Shown piece after piece: positions 1 through 6,584 of a stretch of DNA of 8,338 nucleotides (positions within the stretch are counted from its first letter, which is position 1; every line of letters begins with the position of its first letter). The position numbers were made by a program, and so were the translations under genes. The notes under the pieces were generated by a model. The model saw only the letters and a list, made by a program, of their open reading frames with translations. It had not been told where the DNA came from and ran no database searches. The stretch is from Bacillota bacterium (lineage in GTDB: Bacteria > Bacillota > Clostridia > Acetivibrionales > DSM-1351): assembly GCA_023431385.1 (NCBI GenBank), contig JAEYWA010000205.1:1-8338 (forward strand), read 5' to 3'.

Positions 1-526
1 CATGAATAAACATTACATTTTCTCTTCCGATTTCAGTAGATACCTGTCTTATTGCCTCAAGGAACGGGAGACTTTCAATATCACCAACTGTTCCTCCTAT
101 TTCAGTAATAACAACATCTGTTCTTTCCGATTTGCCTACTCTGTAAATTCTATCCTTAATTTCATTTGTGATATGAGGGATTACCTGAACTGTTCCTCCG
201 AGGAAGTCACCTTTACGCTCTTTACTGATAACTGACCAATATACTTTTCCGGTTGTAACATTACTGTTTTTACTAAGATTCTCATCAATGAATCTTTCGT
301 AGTGCCCTAAATCAAGGTCTGTTTCAGCACCGTCCTCAGTGACAAATACCTCTCCATGCTGATATGGACTCATTGTACCCGGGTCAACATTTATATACGG
401 GTCAAATTTCTGGATTGTTACGTGTACGCCTCTTGCTTTTAAAAGCCTCCCCAACGATGCTGCCGTTATTCCTTTGCCTAACCCGGAAACCACACCACCA
501 GTTACGAAGATATACTTTACTGACAT
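1..526 (-). CDS. pyrG: CTP synthase, N-terminal 175 residues (partial at window edge)
   Basis: This is the first third of CTP synthase, the cytosolic enzyme that aminates UTP to CTP with glutamine and ATP, the last step of de novo pyrimidine nucleotide synthesis. The reading frame is open to the window edge; the family is usually about 535 residues, so only part of the amidoligase domain is present and the glutaminase domain lies outside. Recognisable blocks are the start MSVKYIFVTGGVVSGLGKG (P-loop near residues 10-19), FDPYINVDPGTMSPYQHGEV (41-60), the acidic EDGAETDLDLGHYERF stretch (64-79) and EIGGTVGDIES (142-152). The ATG at 524-526 is chosen because an AGGAG (534-538) sits 7 nt upstream and the protein begins as the family normally does. 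It is separated from the VanZ gene by 178 bp that carry its own promoter and a leader hairpin, so it is probably transcribed independently. Confidence 0.97.
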   Translation of the reverse strand, partial: MSVKYIFVTGGVVSGLGKGITAASLGRLLKARGVHVTIQKFDPYINVDPGTMSPYQHGEVFVTEDGAETDLDLGHYERFIDENLSKNSNVTTGKVYWSVISKERKGDFLGGTVQVIPHITNEIKDRIYRVGKSERTDVVITEIGGTVGDIESLPFLEAIRQVSTEIGRENVMFIH

Positions 527-614
527 TGTTTTACTCCTCTCGACATGTTCATACGATTACAATATATAGAAATGCTGAAAAATATGTTTTAGGCTTAAAT
601 TAAGCACGTTATAA

Positions 615-654
615 GGGAAAAAATGTCTCAGTTGATACCAGGACATCTATTCCC
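615..654 (-). promoter_or_regulatory. Possible attenuator hairpin in the pyrG leader
   Basis: Within the transcribed leader, ATGTC (642-646) pairs with GACAT (623-627). The stem continues inward, past one C/A mismatch, through UGGU/ACUG, which includes two G-U wobbles. The stem is followed directly by a run of six T on the transcribed strand, as in an intrinsic terminator. A GGGAA at the predicted transcript start (650-654) could alternatively pair with the TTCCC after the T-run (615-619). Bacillus pyrG is known to be controlled by a leader terminator and CTP-sensitive G addition at a GGGC start. Here the G-run is followed by A rather than C, so the same mechanism cannot be assumed. Confidence 0.4.
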
Positions 655-661
655 TCGTTAT

Positions 662-690
662 ATTTTATATTTTGACATACCAAAGGTCAA
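662..690 (-). promoter_or_regulatory. Sigma-A type promoter for pyrG
   Basis: TTGACC (685-690) and TAAAAT (662-667) are separated by 17 bp, matching the vegetative consensus at 5 of 6 positions in each box. Initiation would fall near 654-656, at or just before a GGG, giving a leader of about 128 nt before the pyrG start. The -35 box is part of an interrupted inverted repeat, TTGAC-N9-GTCAA (672-690). Confidence 0.75.
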
Positions 691-704
691 TATATAAGTA
701 AGAT

Positions 705-1175
705 TTATTTTTTTCCGTGTAATATACTGGGAAAAAGCCTTTGCAACAGCTTATAAACACCCATTCCTGTAACAGCTCCAATGCTGTCAATCAGCACATC
801 CGACAGTTGTCCGCTTCTCCCCTCAACAAAGAGCTGATGAACCTCATCGCTTATTGCATATAAAACACATAAGGAAACCACCAGAACCACACTTTTCCAG
901 CCTGATATTTTACTCCGGTTAGCAGCATTATAAATTAATATCGCCAATATGAGGTAAGCGCTGAAATGAGCCCCTTTTCTAACTATATGGTTCAGTCTAT
1001 CAATGTCCTGCCGGATTAGAGTTCCTAAAAATCTAATTATACGGTCTGTTATACCAAGGCTAAGATCATTAGACTCAATAGCAGGCTGTGAAGATAATCT
1101 GAAAATTAATACCATCCAGAAAAAAACTGCCACCCAGGATAATACTACATATACTTTGTATACTTTTTTGTTCAT
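705..1175 (-). CDS. VanZ-family membrane protein (copy 1)
   Basis: A 156-residue small integral membrane protein of the VanZ family, named after the teicoplanin-resistance accessory protein VanZ; the biochemical role of most members is unknown. Hydrophobic segments are visible near residues 9-27, 70-84, 94-109 and 130-146. The family signature is complete: LSSQ (28-31), RKGAH (66-70), DEVHQ (110-114), GR (119-120) and the D-x3-D-x2-G block (126-133). The frame is open to an ATG at 1238, but that codon lies inside a palindrome at the predicted transcription start. I therefore use the ATG at 1173-1175, where the protein starts MNKKVYK and the first membrane segment follows. The only Shine-Dalgarno-like sequence, AAAGG at 1190-1194, is 14 nt away, so initiation is probably inefficient or the start is slightly uncertain. 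It has its own promoter, separate from the upstream VanZ copy. Confidence 0.85.
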   Translation of the reverse strand: MNKKVYKVYVVLSWVAVFFWMVLIFRLSSQPAIESNDLSLGITDRIIRFLGTLIRQDIDRLNHIVRKGAHFSAYLILAILIYNAANRSKISGWKSVVLVVSLCVLYAISDEVHQLFVEGRSGQLSDVLIDSIGAVTGMGVYKLLQRLFPSILHGKK

Positions 1176-1221
1176 ATTTATTTCTAGTACCTTTTCAATA
1201 ATTACTTTTGGACAATAAAAA

Positions 1222-1243
1222 AACATATGAAAAATCATATGTT
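1222..1243 (-). promoter_or_regulatory. Perfect 9-bp palindrome at the VanZ transcription start
   Basis: AACATATGA-N4-TCATATGTT is a perfect inverted repeat with an A4/T4 centre. On the minus strand it begins about 5-7 nt after the TATAAT box at 1248-1253, so it covers the expected transcription start. Its position suits an operator or a 5' stabilising hairpin. It is also followed by a run of seven T (1217-1223, two of them in the stem), so an AT-rich terminator for the upstream VanZ gene is the alternative. Confidence 0.5.
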
Positions 1244-1247
1244 CTTA

Positions 1248-1256
1248 ATTATAGCA
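1248..1256 (-). promoter_or_regulatory. Extended -10 promoter for VanZ copy 1
   Basis: TGCTATAAT matches the extended -10 element TGnTATAAT exactly. No good -35 box lies 16-18 bp upstream; that stretch is an A/T-rich tract. Extended -10 promoters commonly tolerate this. It lies in the 138-bp gap between the two VanZ genes, which contains no other gene. Confidence 0.55.
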
Positions 1257-1313
1257 TAATTTATATTTCATTTTTTAAAAGCATTAAAAAATCATGACAA
1301 CTTCAAATTGACT

Positions 1314-1814
1314 TTAAATTTTAACCGATGGTTTTAAAAAAACTTTTAATACAATAAACAATACTATGGCTAAGCATATACCCAATATATCCTTCATTAT
1401 ATCCTCTAGCCCGGCACTTATAAGGCCGCTGTTGTTTCTTCCGTAATATTGCATTTGATTTAGTTCATCTATAATGCTCAGTCCCAGACATACCAAAAAA
1501 ACTATAGTGATCCTTTTATTTCGCTTAACTCCCCAAGCCCATAGCATCTCCATAAAAATAAATCCCAAAAGAAAATATATGGATACGTGAGCCAAACTTC
1601 TTACTTTTTGATCAACTATTAAAATAAGTGAGGAGGATTTTGACGCTCCTTCTGCTATTAAGCCTGCTTTTTCTGCTGCTTTTAGTATTTGAACTGTGAC
1701 TGTCCTGCTTATATGTCCAGAACTTTCTGCACTTTGTGAGGACATGTACAAAATTAAACCAATCCATACCAACAGCAGGAAGGCTGCTGTAATGCCTATT
1801 CCTTTACTTTTCAT
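1314..1814 (-). CDS. VanZ-family membrane protein (copy 2)
   Basis: A 166-residue membrane protein of the VanZ family, clearly related to but strongly diverged from its downstream neighbour. Hydrophobic segments lie near residues 7-24, 74-94, 101-115 and 140-160. Family positions are seen as MSSQS (24-28), R72 with AH at 75-76, DELNQ (116-120), GR (125-126), and D138/D142/G145. The histidine of the usual DExHQ motif is replaced by N119, and R72 lacks the adjacent lysine. A longer loop separates the first two membrane segments than in copy 1. The ATG start has AAGGAG at 1819-1824, 4 nt upstream. It follows the sugar transferase by 118 bp with no clear terminator or promoter between them, so it may be the tail of the polysaccharide transcript. 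VanZ-like proteins are often found near cell-envelope genes, but no substrate can be assigned. Confidence 0.88.
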   Translation of the reverse strand: MKSKGIGITAAFLLLVWIGLILYMSSQSAESSGHISRTVTVQILKAAEKAGLIAEGASKSSSLILIVDQKVRSLAHVSIYFLLGFIFMEMLWAWGVKRNKRITIVFLVCLGLSIIDELNQMQYYGRNNSGLISAGLEDIMKDILGICLAIVLFIVLKVFLKPSVKI

Positions 1815-1932
1815 TTAACTCCTTCGGTTCTATTTACTCGTTGTCCAAATTAAACCTGAATTCCTTTACTACACTTCTGCTTATATAAACGTCATTTTAG
1901 TACTGTTTATAATACCTTTCTATGACTCACTT

Positions 1933-2601
1933 TTATGACGCTCTGCTGTCTCCCAGTAGAACCGGAAGTGTTTTAAAAATAATTTTTATGTCATATATGA
2001 AATTTCTTTCACGTATGTATTTAAGGTCTAATCTGCACATATCTTCAAAACCTATGTTGTTTCTGCCGCTGACCTGCCAAAGGCCGGTTATACCAGGCTT
2101 CACAGACAACCTCAAATTATGCCAGGCATCGTATTTCTGAACTTCTCTGCCGATTGGCGGCCTGGGTCCAACTATACTCATATCACCCTTTAAGACATTA
2201 AGCAGTTGAGGTAATTCGTCAATACTGGTTTTCCTGATTATTCTACCAACTCTCGTTACTCGGGGATCATCCTTGATTTTAAACATAAAACCGCTTATCT
2301 CATTTTTATCTTCAACTTCCTTGAATCTTTGCTCAGCATCAGAAACCATTGATCTGAACTTGTGCATATAAAAAGGCTTTCCCATCAATCCTATCCGCCT
2401 TTGATGAAAAAATACCGGTCCTTTTGAATCGGATTTAATAATAATAGCTACGAGCAGAAAGACAGGTGACAAAACTATTATTGCCATAATTGAGAATGCA
2501 ATATCAAACAATCTTTTCGTTATTCTATAGAAATTGGAAACGTTATTAAACATGCCTCTTTGTATCACAATAGCTTCTGCATTAAGTTCTATATCCTTCA
2601 T
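1933..2601 (-). CDS. Polyisoprenyl-phosphate sugar-1-phosphate transferase (short form)
   Basis: A 222-residue monotopic phosphoglycosyl transferase (bacterial sugar transferase family, like PglC and the C-terminal domain of WbaP/CpsE). It moves a sugar-1-phosphate from a UDP-sugar to undecaprenyl phosphate at the inner membrane face, starting a repeat unit of exopolysaccharide, capsule or glycoprotein glycan. Visible motifs are KRLFD (29-33), a membrane re-entrant helix (about 31-56) with the helix-breaking Ser-Pro at 45-46, KFRSM (81-85), DPRVTRVGR (112-120), the catalytic Asp-Glu in IDELPQ (127-132), GDMSIVGPRP (139-148) and PGITGLWQVSGR (169-180). The large N-terminal membrane domain of WbaP-type enzymes is absent. 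The ATG at 2599-2601 is preferred over a GTG at 2614-2616: GGGAG (2610-2614) lies 8 nt before the ATG, and the ATG forms an ATGA overlap with the phosphatase stop, implying translational coupling. The sugar transferred cannot be told from sequence. Confidence 0.93.
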   Translation of the reverse strand: MKDIELNAEAIVIQRGMFNNVSNFYRITKRLFDIAFSIMAIIVLSPVFLLVAIIIKSDSKGPVFFHQRRIGLMGKPFYMHKFRSMVSDAEQRFKEVEDKNEISGFMFKIKDDPRVTRVGRIIRKTSIDELPQLLNVLKGDMSIVGPRPPIGREVQKYDAWHNLRLSVKPGITGLWQVSGRNNIGFEDMCRLDLKYIRERNFIYDIKIIFKTLPVLLGDSRAS

Positions 2602-3347
2602 ACCATACGCTCCCACCTTAAAATATTTCTGTTTATAAGTTCATCACTGCTTCTGCCATCCAGTATCTGCTTGGCATTATTATGAAAAAGAATACCTGCC
2701 TCTTCTTTCCCTACCCAGTTTGATACATTTTTAAAAGCCTCGGAGTACCAATCGGCATAATCATTAGCGCAATGCGCATTAGAAGCAACCATATCGGCCA
2801 ATTTCATCTGAAGCAGCTTCTTGGAGAAATCTTTAATTTTTAAACCGTAAACCCCTGCTATGCTCGCTGCATCCAGCTGAATATAACAACCTGCCTTTAT
2901 AAAGGCTACAAAAACTTCCAATCTGTTAATAAAGGACCTGTTTCTTTCCATATGGGCAATTACAGGAGTTATTTTTTGTACTCTGAATTTCCATACCATA
3001 TCCACACATTTTGACGGAGAAGCATTAAAGGGAAATTCCAAAAGTATAACACCTGATTTATTCAAGCTAAGTTTTCTTCTGTTTTTAAAGTAGGAATGGT
3101 TGTTTGGGTCTACGAATACCTCAAAGCCCAAATTTATGGCAACATCATAGTTCTGTGCCTGGTAGAGTAATTCCTGATAGTTTTCTTCAACACGCTCCAG
3201 TCCGAAAATGCACTCCTGATAATGGGGAGCTGCCATAATCTGACTTATACCAAGTCTTTCAGCCTCTTTAATCATTCTGAGAGATTCAGTAATATTTGAT
3301 GGTCCATCATCAACTCCGTGTATTATATGACTATGAATATCAATCAT
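2598..3347 (-). CDS. CpsB/YwqE-type PHP-domain tyrosine-protein phosphatase
   Basis: A 249-residue PHP-fold, metal-dependent phosphoesterase of the CpsB/CapC/YwqE family, which dephosphorylates the bacterial tyrosine kinase that controls capsule and exopolysaccharide export. Seen in order: DIHSH (3-7) and DDG (13-15), APHY (40-43), GFE with E76, LEFPF (103-107), the AHMERN block (131-136) and QLDAAS (157-162). In the C-terminal metal motif, usually S-D-x-H, the sequence reads SNAH (189-192), so the aspartate expected to bind metal is asparagine (N190). This may alter metal use or activity. Length is normal. The start ATG has AAAGGA at 3358-3363, 10 nt upstream. It overlaps the sugar transferase by ATGA. 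No tyrosine kinase (CpsC/CpsD-like) is present in the window, so its target is either elsewhere or different. Confidence 0.9.
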   Translation of the reverse strand: MIDIHSHIIHGVDDGPSNITESLRMIKEAERLGISQIMAAPHYQECIFGLERVEENYQELLYQAQNYDVAINLGFEVFVDPNNHSYFKNRRKLSLNKSGVILLEFPFNASPSKCVDMVWKFRVQKITPVIAHMERNRSFINRLEVFVAFIKAGCYIQLDAASIAGVYGLKIKDFSKKLLQMKLADMVASNAHCANDYADWYSEAFKNVSNWVGKEEAGILFHNNAKQILDGRSSDELINRNILRWERMV

Positions 3348-3396
3348 AACTCTTAATTCCTTTCGATTAATCTTCGCTTGTTACGTTATATGTAAG

Positions 3397-5115
3397 TTAA
3401 GCACTAGCAATAAACTCATCCTTCAGTTTTATATCATTTAAACGCTGTTCAACCAATTTACCGTCATTTAATCTAAGTACACGCGAACATATGGAAAGGG
3501 CGGTATACCTATGGGTTATTACTATACAGGTTCTGGCCGGCTTCATTTCATGTATGCTTTTTAACACATGTATCTCAGATTCTCTGTCCAAAGCTGATGT
3601 AGCCTCGTCTAAAATCAAAATTGGTGCTTTTCTAAGTAAAGCTCTTGCAATGGATATTCTTTGAGCCTGACCTTCAGATAAACCTATTCCATGTTCTCCT
3701 ATTTTCGAATTAATTCCATCTGGAAGTTCATTGATAAAGTCTATGGCACACGCAGCCCGGGCAGCTGCTTCTATTTCTTCCTTTGTCGCTTCCTTGCACC
3801 CTGATTTAATGTTTTCCTCTATAGTCCCGCTGAACAGGGTATTTCCCTGAGGCACGTAGGATATCCAATCCCGGGTGTTTGCTGACACTACAAATTCCTT
3901 ATTATCCTCAGCTACCAGGGATATGCTGCCCCTGTCAGGTTTAAGCAGTGCCAGAAGTGTTCTTATTAGTGTTGTCTTTCCCTCTCCGGACGGCCCTATC
4001 AAACCGATTATTTCTCCAGGCTTAATATTAGCACTGAGCTTCTCAAGGACAGGCTTATTTTCTTTATAAGAAAAAGATACTCCTTGAAGCTTAATTCCTA
4101 CCTCAGACGCCACCGGAAGTTTATGCTGTTCCTTTTCCTGGGGCAGAGCTTCAAGCTCTATCAATCTTCCAGCAGATGCAACAGCTGCTATCACTTGAGG
4201 AATCATTTTTGCCAGGCCCACAAACGGGCCCTGTACCTGAGATACAAGCTGTAGAAAGGCCGTCAGCGTTCCAAAGGAGGTTGTTCCCCTACTAAGTTTC
4301 AAAGCACCCCAGCAGAAAGCTAAAAAGTAGCCTGCCCAGTAACCTAATCCTAATATGGTACTTGCGAAAACACTGGTGACATTCCTTTTTTTAACCCACC
4401 CCAGTCTAGTATTATGTAAACTAGTTATACTTTCAATACTTTGCTCCTCAAGCCTGAAGGCTTTAACAATCAGCATATTTTCTACAGACTCCTGAAGAAA
4501 GGATCTATACGCACTTTCCGATTCCTGTACTTTAACCTGAAACCTCTTGATTTTTCTTCCCCATATTCTGCTGAACAATACTGTGAACGGGCCCAGAATG
4601 AAAGCAAGCACAGCCAATGTGGGTTCATAGTAGAGTAATGTTGCAAATGCCGCTGTCAGCTGTACGCAGAGGGAAATTATACCCGGTAGGGTATCAACGA
4701 CACCTGTAGTTATTGCCCCTACATCACTGGTCAATCTCGTCAGAATATCTCCACTGTGATATTGCGTTACGGCTATCCATTCAGTTTTCGTAATCTTAGA
4801 AAATATGCGTTTTCTTATATTATTTGATAGAATTTCAGTTGTCCGGACAACCAGCATCGAAGCTGCAGCTCTTATAACAAGATTTAAAATTATCAGTGTA
4901 CCAAATAATGCTGCATACAATACCGCTCTTTCCATGGAACCCTTAACTGCACTGTCTATCAGGTTTTTTGACAATATTGCAGTAAGGACTCCTGTCAAGG
5001 AAGTAATTATATCAAAGGATATTATGGACAACAGACTCCTAAAAACGGTTTTGGCATTACCTGCAATCCAATTGATTTCATGTAATACTTTTTTATATTC
5101 TTTAGTAATACGCAT
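3397..5115 (-). CDS. ABC exporter, fused membrane and ATPase domains (peptide export likely)
   Basis: A 572-residue half-transporter: an exporter-type transmembrane domain (about residues 20-315, with hydrophobic segments near 28-50, 64-90, 140-180 and 250-270) followed by a nucleotide-binding domain. ATPase motifs are GPSGEGKTT (Walker A, 374-382), the Q-loop Q423, signature LSEGQ (479-483, Glu for the usual Gly), ILILDE (Walker B, 499-504) and the switch His in THR (534-536). It would work as a homodimer in the cytoplasmic membrane. There is no N-terminal C39 cysteine peptidase domain, so unlike double-glycine bacteriocin exporters it cannot cleave a leader itself. The start has GGAG 5 nt upstream. 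It lies 78 bp after the S24/S26 peptidase gene on the same strand; export of the modified peptide is inferred from this context. Lipid or drug export cannot be excluded. Confidence 0.93.
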   Translation of the reverse strand: MRITKEYKKVLHEINWIAGNAKTVFRSLLSIISFDIITSLTGVLTAILSKNLIDSAVKGSMERAVLYAALFGTLIILNLVIRAAASMLVVRTTEILSNNIRKRIFSKITKTEWIAVTQYHSGDILTRLTSDVGAITTGVVDTLPGIISLCVQLTAAFATLLYYEPTLAVLAFILGPFTVLFSRIWGRKIKRFQVKVQESESAYRSFLQESVENMLIVKAFRLEEQSIESITSLHNTRLGWVKKRNVTSVFASTILGLGYWAGYFLAFCWGALKLSRGTTSFGTLTAFLQLVSQVQGPFVGLAKMIPQVIAAVASAGRLIELEALPQEKEQHKLPVASEVGIKLQGVSFSYKENKPVLEKLSANIKPGEIIGLIGPSGEGKTTLIRTLLALLKPDRGSISLVAEDNKEFVVSANTRDWISYVPQGNTLFSGTIEENIKSGCKEATKEEIEAAARAACAIDFINELPDGINSKIGEHGIGLSEGQAQRISIARALLRKAPILILDEATSALDRESEIHVLKSIHEMKPARTCIVITHRYTALSICSRVLRLNDGKLVEQRLNDIKLKDEFIASA

Positions 5116-5193
5116 GCTATCTCCACTTCCAAAATTATATTGCTGAATAAGCTCAAGCCGGCTTTTATAAAACTCAAGTCATTTGAGCAGATG

Positions 5194-5658
5194 TTAACAT
5201 CGTCTAAGCTTTGAAAAAGCTCTTATTACTTTTATAAAATAGTTTCTAAAGGGGATTATATTGATCCAGAAGCCTACCAACAATCTCCACAAAGGATTTT
5301 TACATGTAAACTGATGGTTTTTTCTCTTTATTTCTGTAACTACTGCAATCAACTGTTCGGGTTTCAACGGACCCTCAATCCATCGTTGGGCGTCGCCAAC
5401 CATGTAGAAGCAATCTTCTTCTTTTCTTATGACTCGATGAAGAATATACTCTCCAGTAAGTCTTCTAATAAGAACAATATCTCCTTTTCTAATAGTCTCA
5501 AGGGTTGCTGCTGAAAGCTCAACGCTGTCCATATCTTCTCTAAGGAAAGGATACATGCTGTTACCGGTTACAGTAATCCACACCGTTTTTCCTTCCTTCA
5601 ATATTTCCTTTATAACAGGAAAAAGCTCTGAGGATTTAATTTTCTTTACTTGACACAT
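5194..5658 (-). CDS. S24/S26-family serine peptidase (signal-peptidase/LexA-like fold)
   Basis: A 154-residue protein with the compact S24/S26 catalytic fold. The nucleophile is expected to be S34 in TGNSMYPFL (31-39). Further hallmarks are KGDIVLI (58-64), LHRVI (73-77) and VGDAQ (87-91). The position where type I bacterial signal peptidases carry the general-base lysine appears to hold H74, as in the Ser-His, SipW/ER-type enzymes. There is no N-terminal membrane anchor; the C-terminal part (about 123-140, WRLLVGFWINIIPF) is hydrophobic and could associate with membrane. Its ATG lies inside the end of the kinase gene, a 13-bp overlap, with GGAG 11 nt upstream, so translation is probably coupled. 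Given the C39-less exporter next door, a role in removing the precursor leader is a reasonable inference, unproven. A weak 5-bp hairpin follows the stop. Confidence 0.85.
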   Translation of the reverse strand: MCQVKKIKSSELFPVIKEILKEGKTVWITVTGNSMYPFLREDMDSVELSAATLETIRKGDIVLIRRLTGEYILHRVIRKEEDCFYMVGDAQRWIEGPLKPEQLIAVVTEIKRKNHQFTCKNPLWRLLVGFWINIIPFRNYFIKVIRAFSKLRRC

Positions 5659-6524
5659 TGGTGCACCAACTCCATTGCTTCTTCATCCGGTTTGCATTTA
5701 AGATAATACACCGGAACTTCTTTTAATATCTTTTCAAGTATCATATATGCTTTTTCCATTAACTTTTCATCAAAATATGGTAAGAAGCATCTCGGCATAA
5801 CAACAGGCAGAGCTTCAGATACGCTTAGCATTCTTATACTGTTTTCGGTAGCTTGACTCAATACAACAATTGCCTTAACAGGCACTTCCAAGTTAGTAAA
5901 TTTATCAGATGAACCGCTCCATGGTGTTCCGCAAAGCATTGGAGTATCTTCACGAAACCTTATTACCGGTGTATCGTCATTAACAACTGATACAGCATCT
6001 CCAAAGTACTTTTCCCAAAGTCTCACGTGGGTTGACTTTCCTGTTCCGGAAGGCGCAGTAAACAAAATTCCTTTTCCTTCCCAGGCTATGGAAGATGCAT
6101 GCATTACTATGCCTCCATTATTTAGAATATTGTTTCTGAACACTATCCCTAAAAGCAGGAAGGAATACAGGTTAGGTCCTGTTCTTACAAAATTCGGTGC
6201 GCTTTGCTCATTTTCAAGTGTGACACATCGAATGTGAGCTCTGCTCCAATTCATATCTGTATCTATATGCGCCATAACCTTATTACCAGTCTCATTTACA
6301 CTATATATATGAAAACCCGTCTCTAAATCTTTTTTCATCCATCTTATGCTATCTTCAATAATTAAATGGCCCTCTGGTTCATCTATGTACGGGCAGTGTT
6401 CGATTTCCACTGAAATATCCGGAATATCCTTGCTGTTACACACAAAACTCTTCATTCTATCTATCAGGTAATTGTTGCTGGTATTAACATTTATTAATGT
6501 CCCCGCCACATTATATGCGTACAT
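5646..6524 (-). CDS. HPr-kinase/PEP-carboxykinase-like kinase of a peptide-modification cluster
   Basis: A 292-residue P-loop protein related to HPr kinase/phosphorylase and PEP carboxykinase. Motifs are MHAS (141-144), the Walker A sequence APSGTGKST (157-165), VNDD (181-184, metal-binding acidic pair) and GTPWSG (201-206). The first 110 residues form a separate variable domain. Relatives occur in RiPP clusters; in some lasso-peptide clusters such kinases phosphorylate a C-terminal serine of the precursor. It is not the housekeeping HprK: the typical N-terminal half and the phosphorylase loop are not recognised. The ATG at 6522-6524 has GAGGAG (6533-6538) 8 nt upstream. An ATG-TAA lying between them (6525-6530) is too close to the Shine-Dalgarno to be used efficiently. 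It follows the precursors after a terminator-like hairpin and overlaps the peptidase gene by 13 bp. Its substrate could be the precursors, the phosphatase's partner or something else. Confidence 0.85.
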   Translation of the reverse strand: MYAYNVAGTLINVNTSNNYLIDRMKSFVCNSKDIPDISVEIEHCPYIDEPEGHLIIEDSIRWMKKDLETGFHIYSVNETGNKVMAHIDTDMNWSRAHIRCVTLENEQSAPNFVRTGPNLYSFLLLGIVFRNNILNNGGIVMHASSIAWEGKGILFTAPSGTGKSTHVRLWEKYFGDAVSVVNDDTPVIRFREDTPMLCGTPWSGSSDKFTNLEVPVKAIVVLSQATENSIRMLSVSEALPVVMPRCFLPYFDEKLMEKAYMILEKILKEVPVYYLKCKPDEEAMELVHQCVK

Positions 6525-6548
6525 TTACATCTCTCCTCAATAAAAGTT

Positions 6549-6573
6549 TTTGGAGGGTTGTTAACCCTCCAAA
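6549..6573 (-). terminator. Hairpin after the precursor genes (partial terminator or processing site)
   Basis: An 11-bp perfect stem, TTTGGAGGGTT/AACCCTCCAAA with a 3-nt loop, begins 11 bp past the second precursor's stop and ends 25 bp before the kinase start. The trailing sequence on the transcribed strand, AACTTTTATTG, is only a weak T-run, so incomplete termination or protection of the upstream mRNA is more likely than a full stop. Such an element would keep precursor transcripts more abundant than the enzyme and exporter transcripts. Confidence 0.7.
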
Positions 6574-6584
6574 CATGGTTTTAT

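Noticed and set aside
672..698. Plus-strand promoter: TTGACA with a TATAAG-like box
   Set aside because: The spacing is about 15 bp and nothing on the plus strand downstream is a gene; it arises from the inverted repeat around the minus-strand -35 box.
1176..1238. Upstream ATG giving a 177-residue VanZ protein
   Set aside because: The codon lies inside the palindrome at the predicted transcription start, and the added N-terminal residues have no ribosome site; the ATG at 1173-1175 fits the family start better.
2614..2616. GTG start adding five residues to the sugar transferase
   Set aside because: No ribosome site precedes it, whereas the ATG at 2599-2601 has GGGAG 8 nt upstream and an ATGA overlap with the preceding stop.
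5173..5187. Hairpin CTCAA/TTGAG with TTTT after the peptidase gene
   Set aside because: Only a 5-bp stem, too weak to call a terminator; read-through into the ABC gene is expected.
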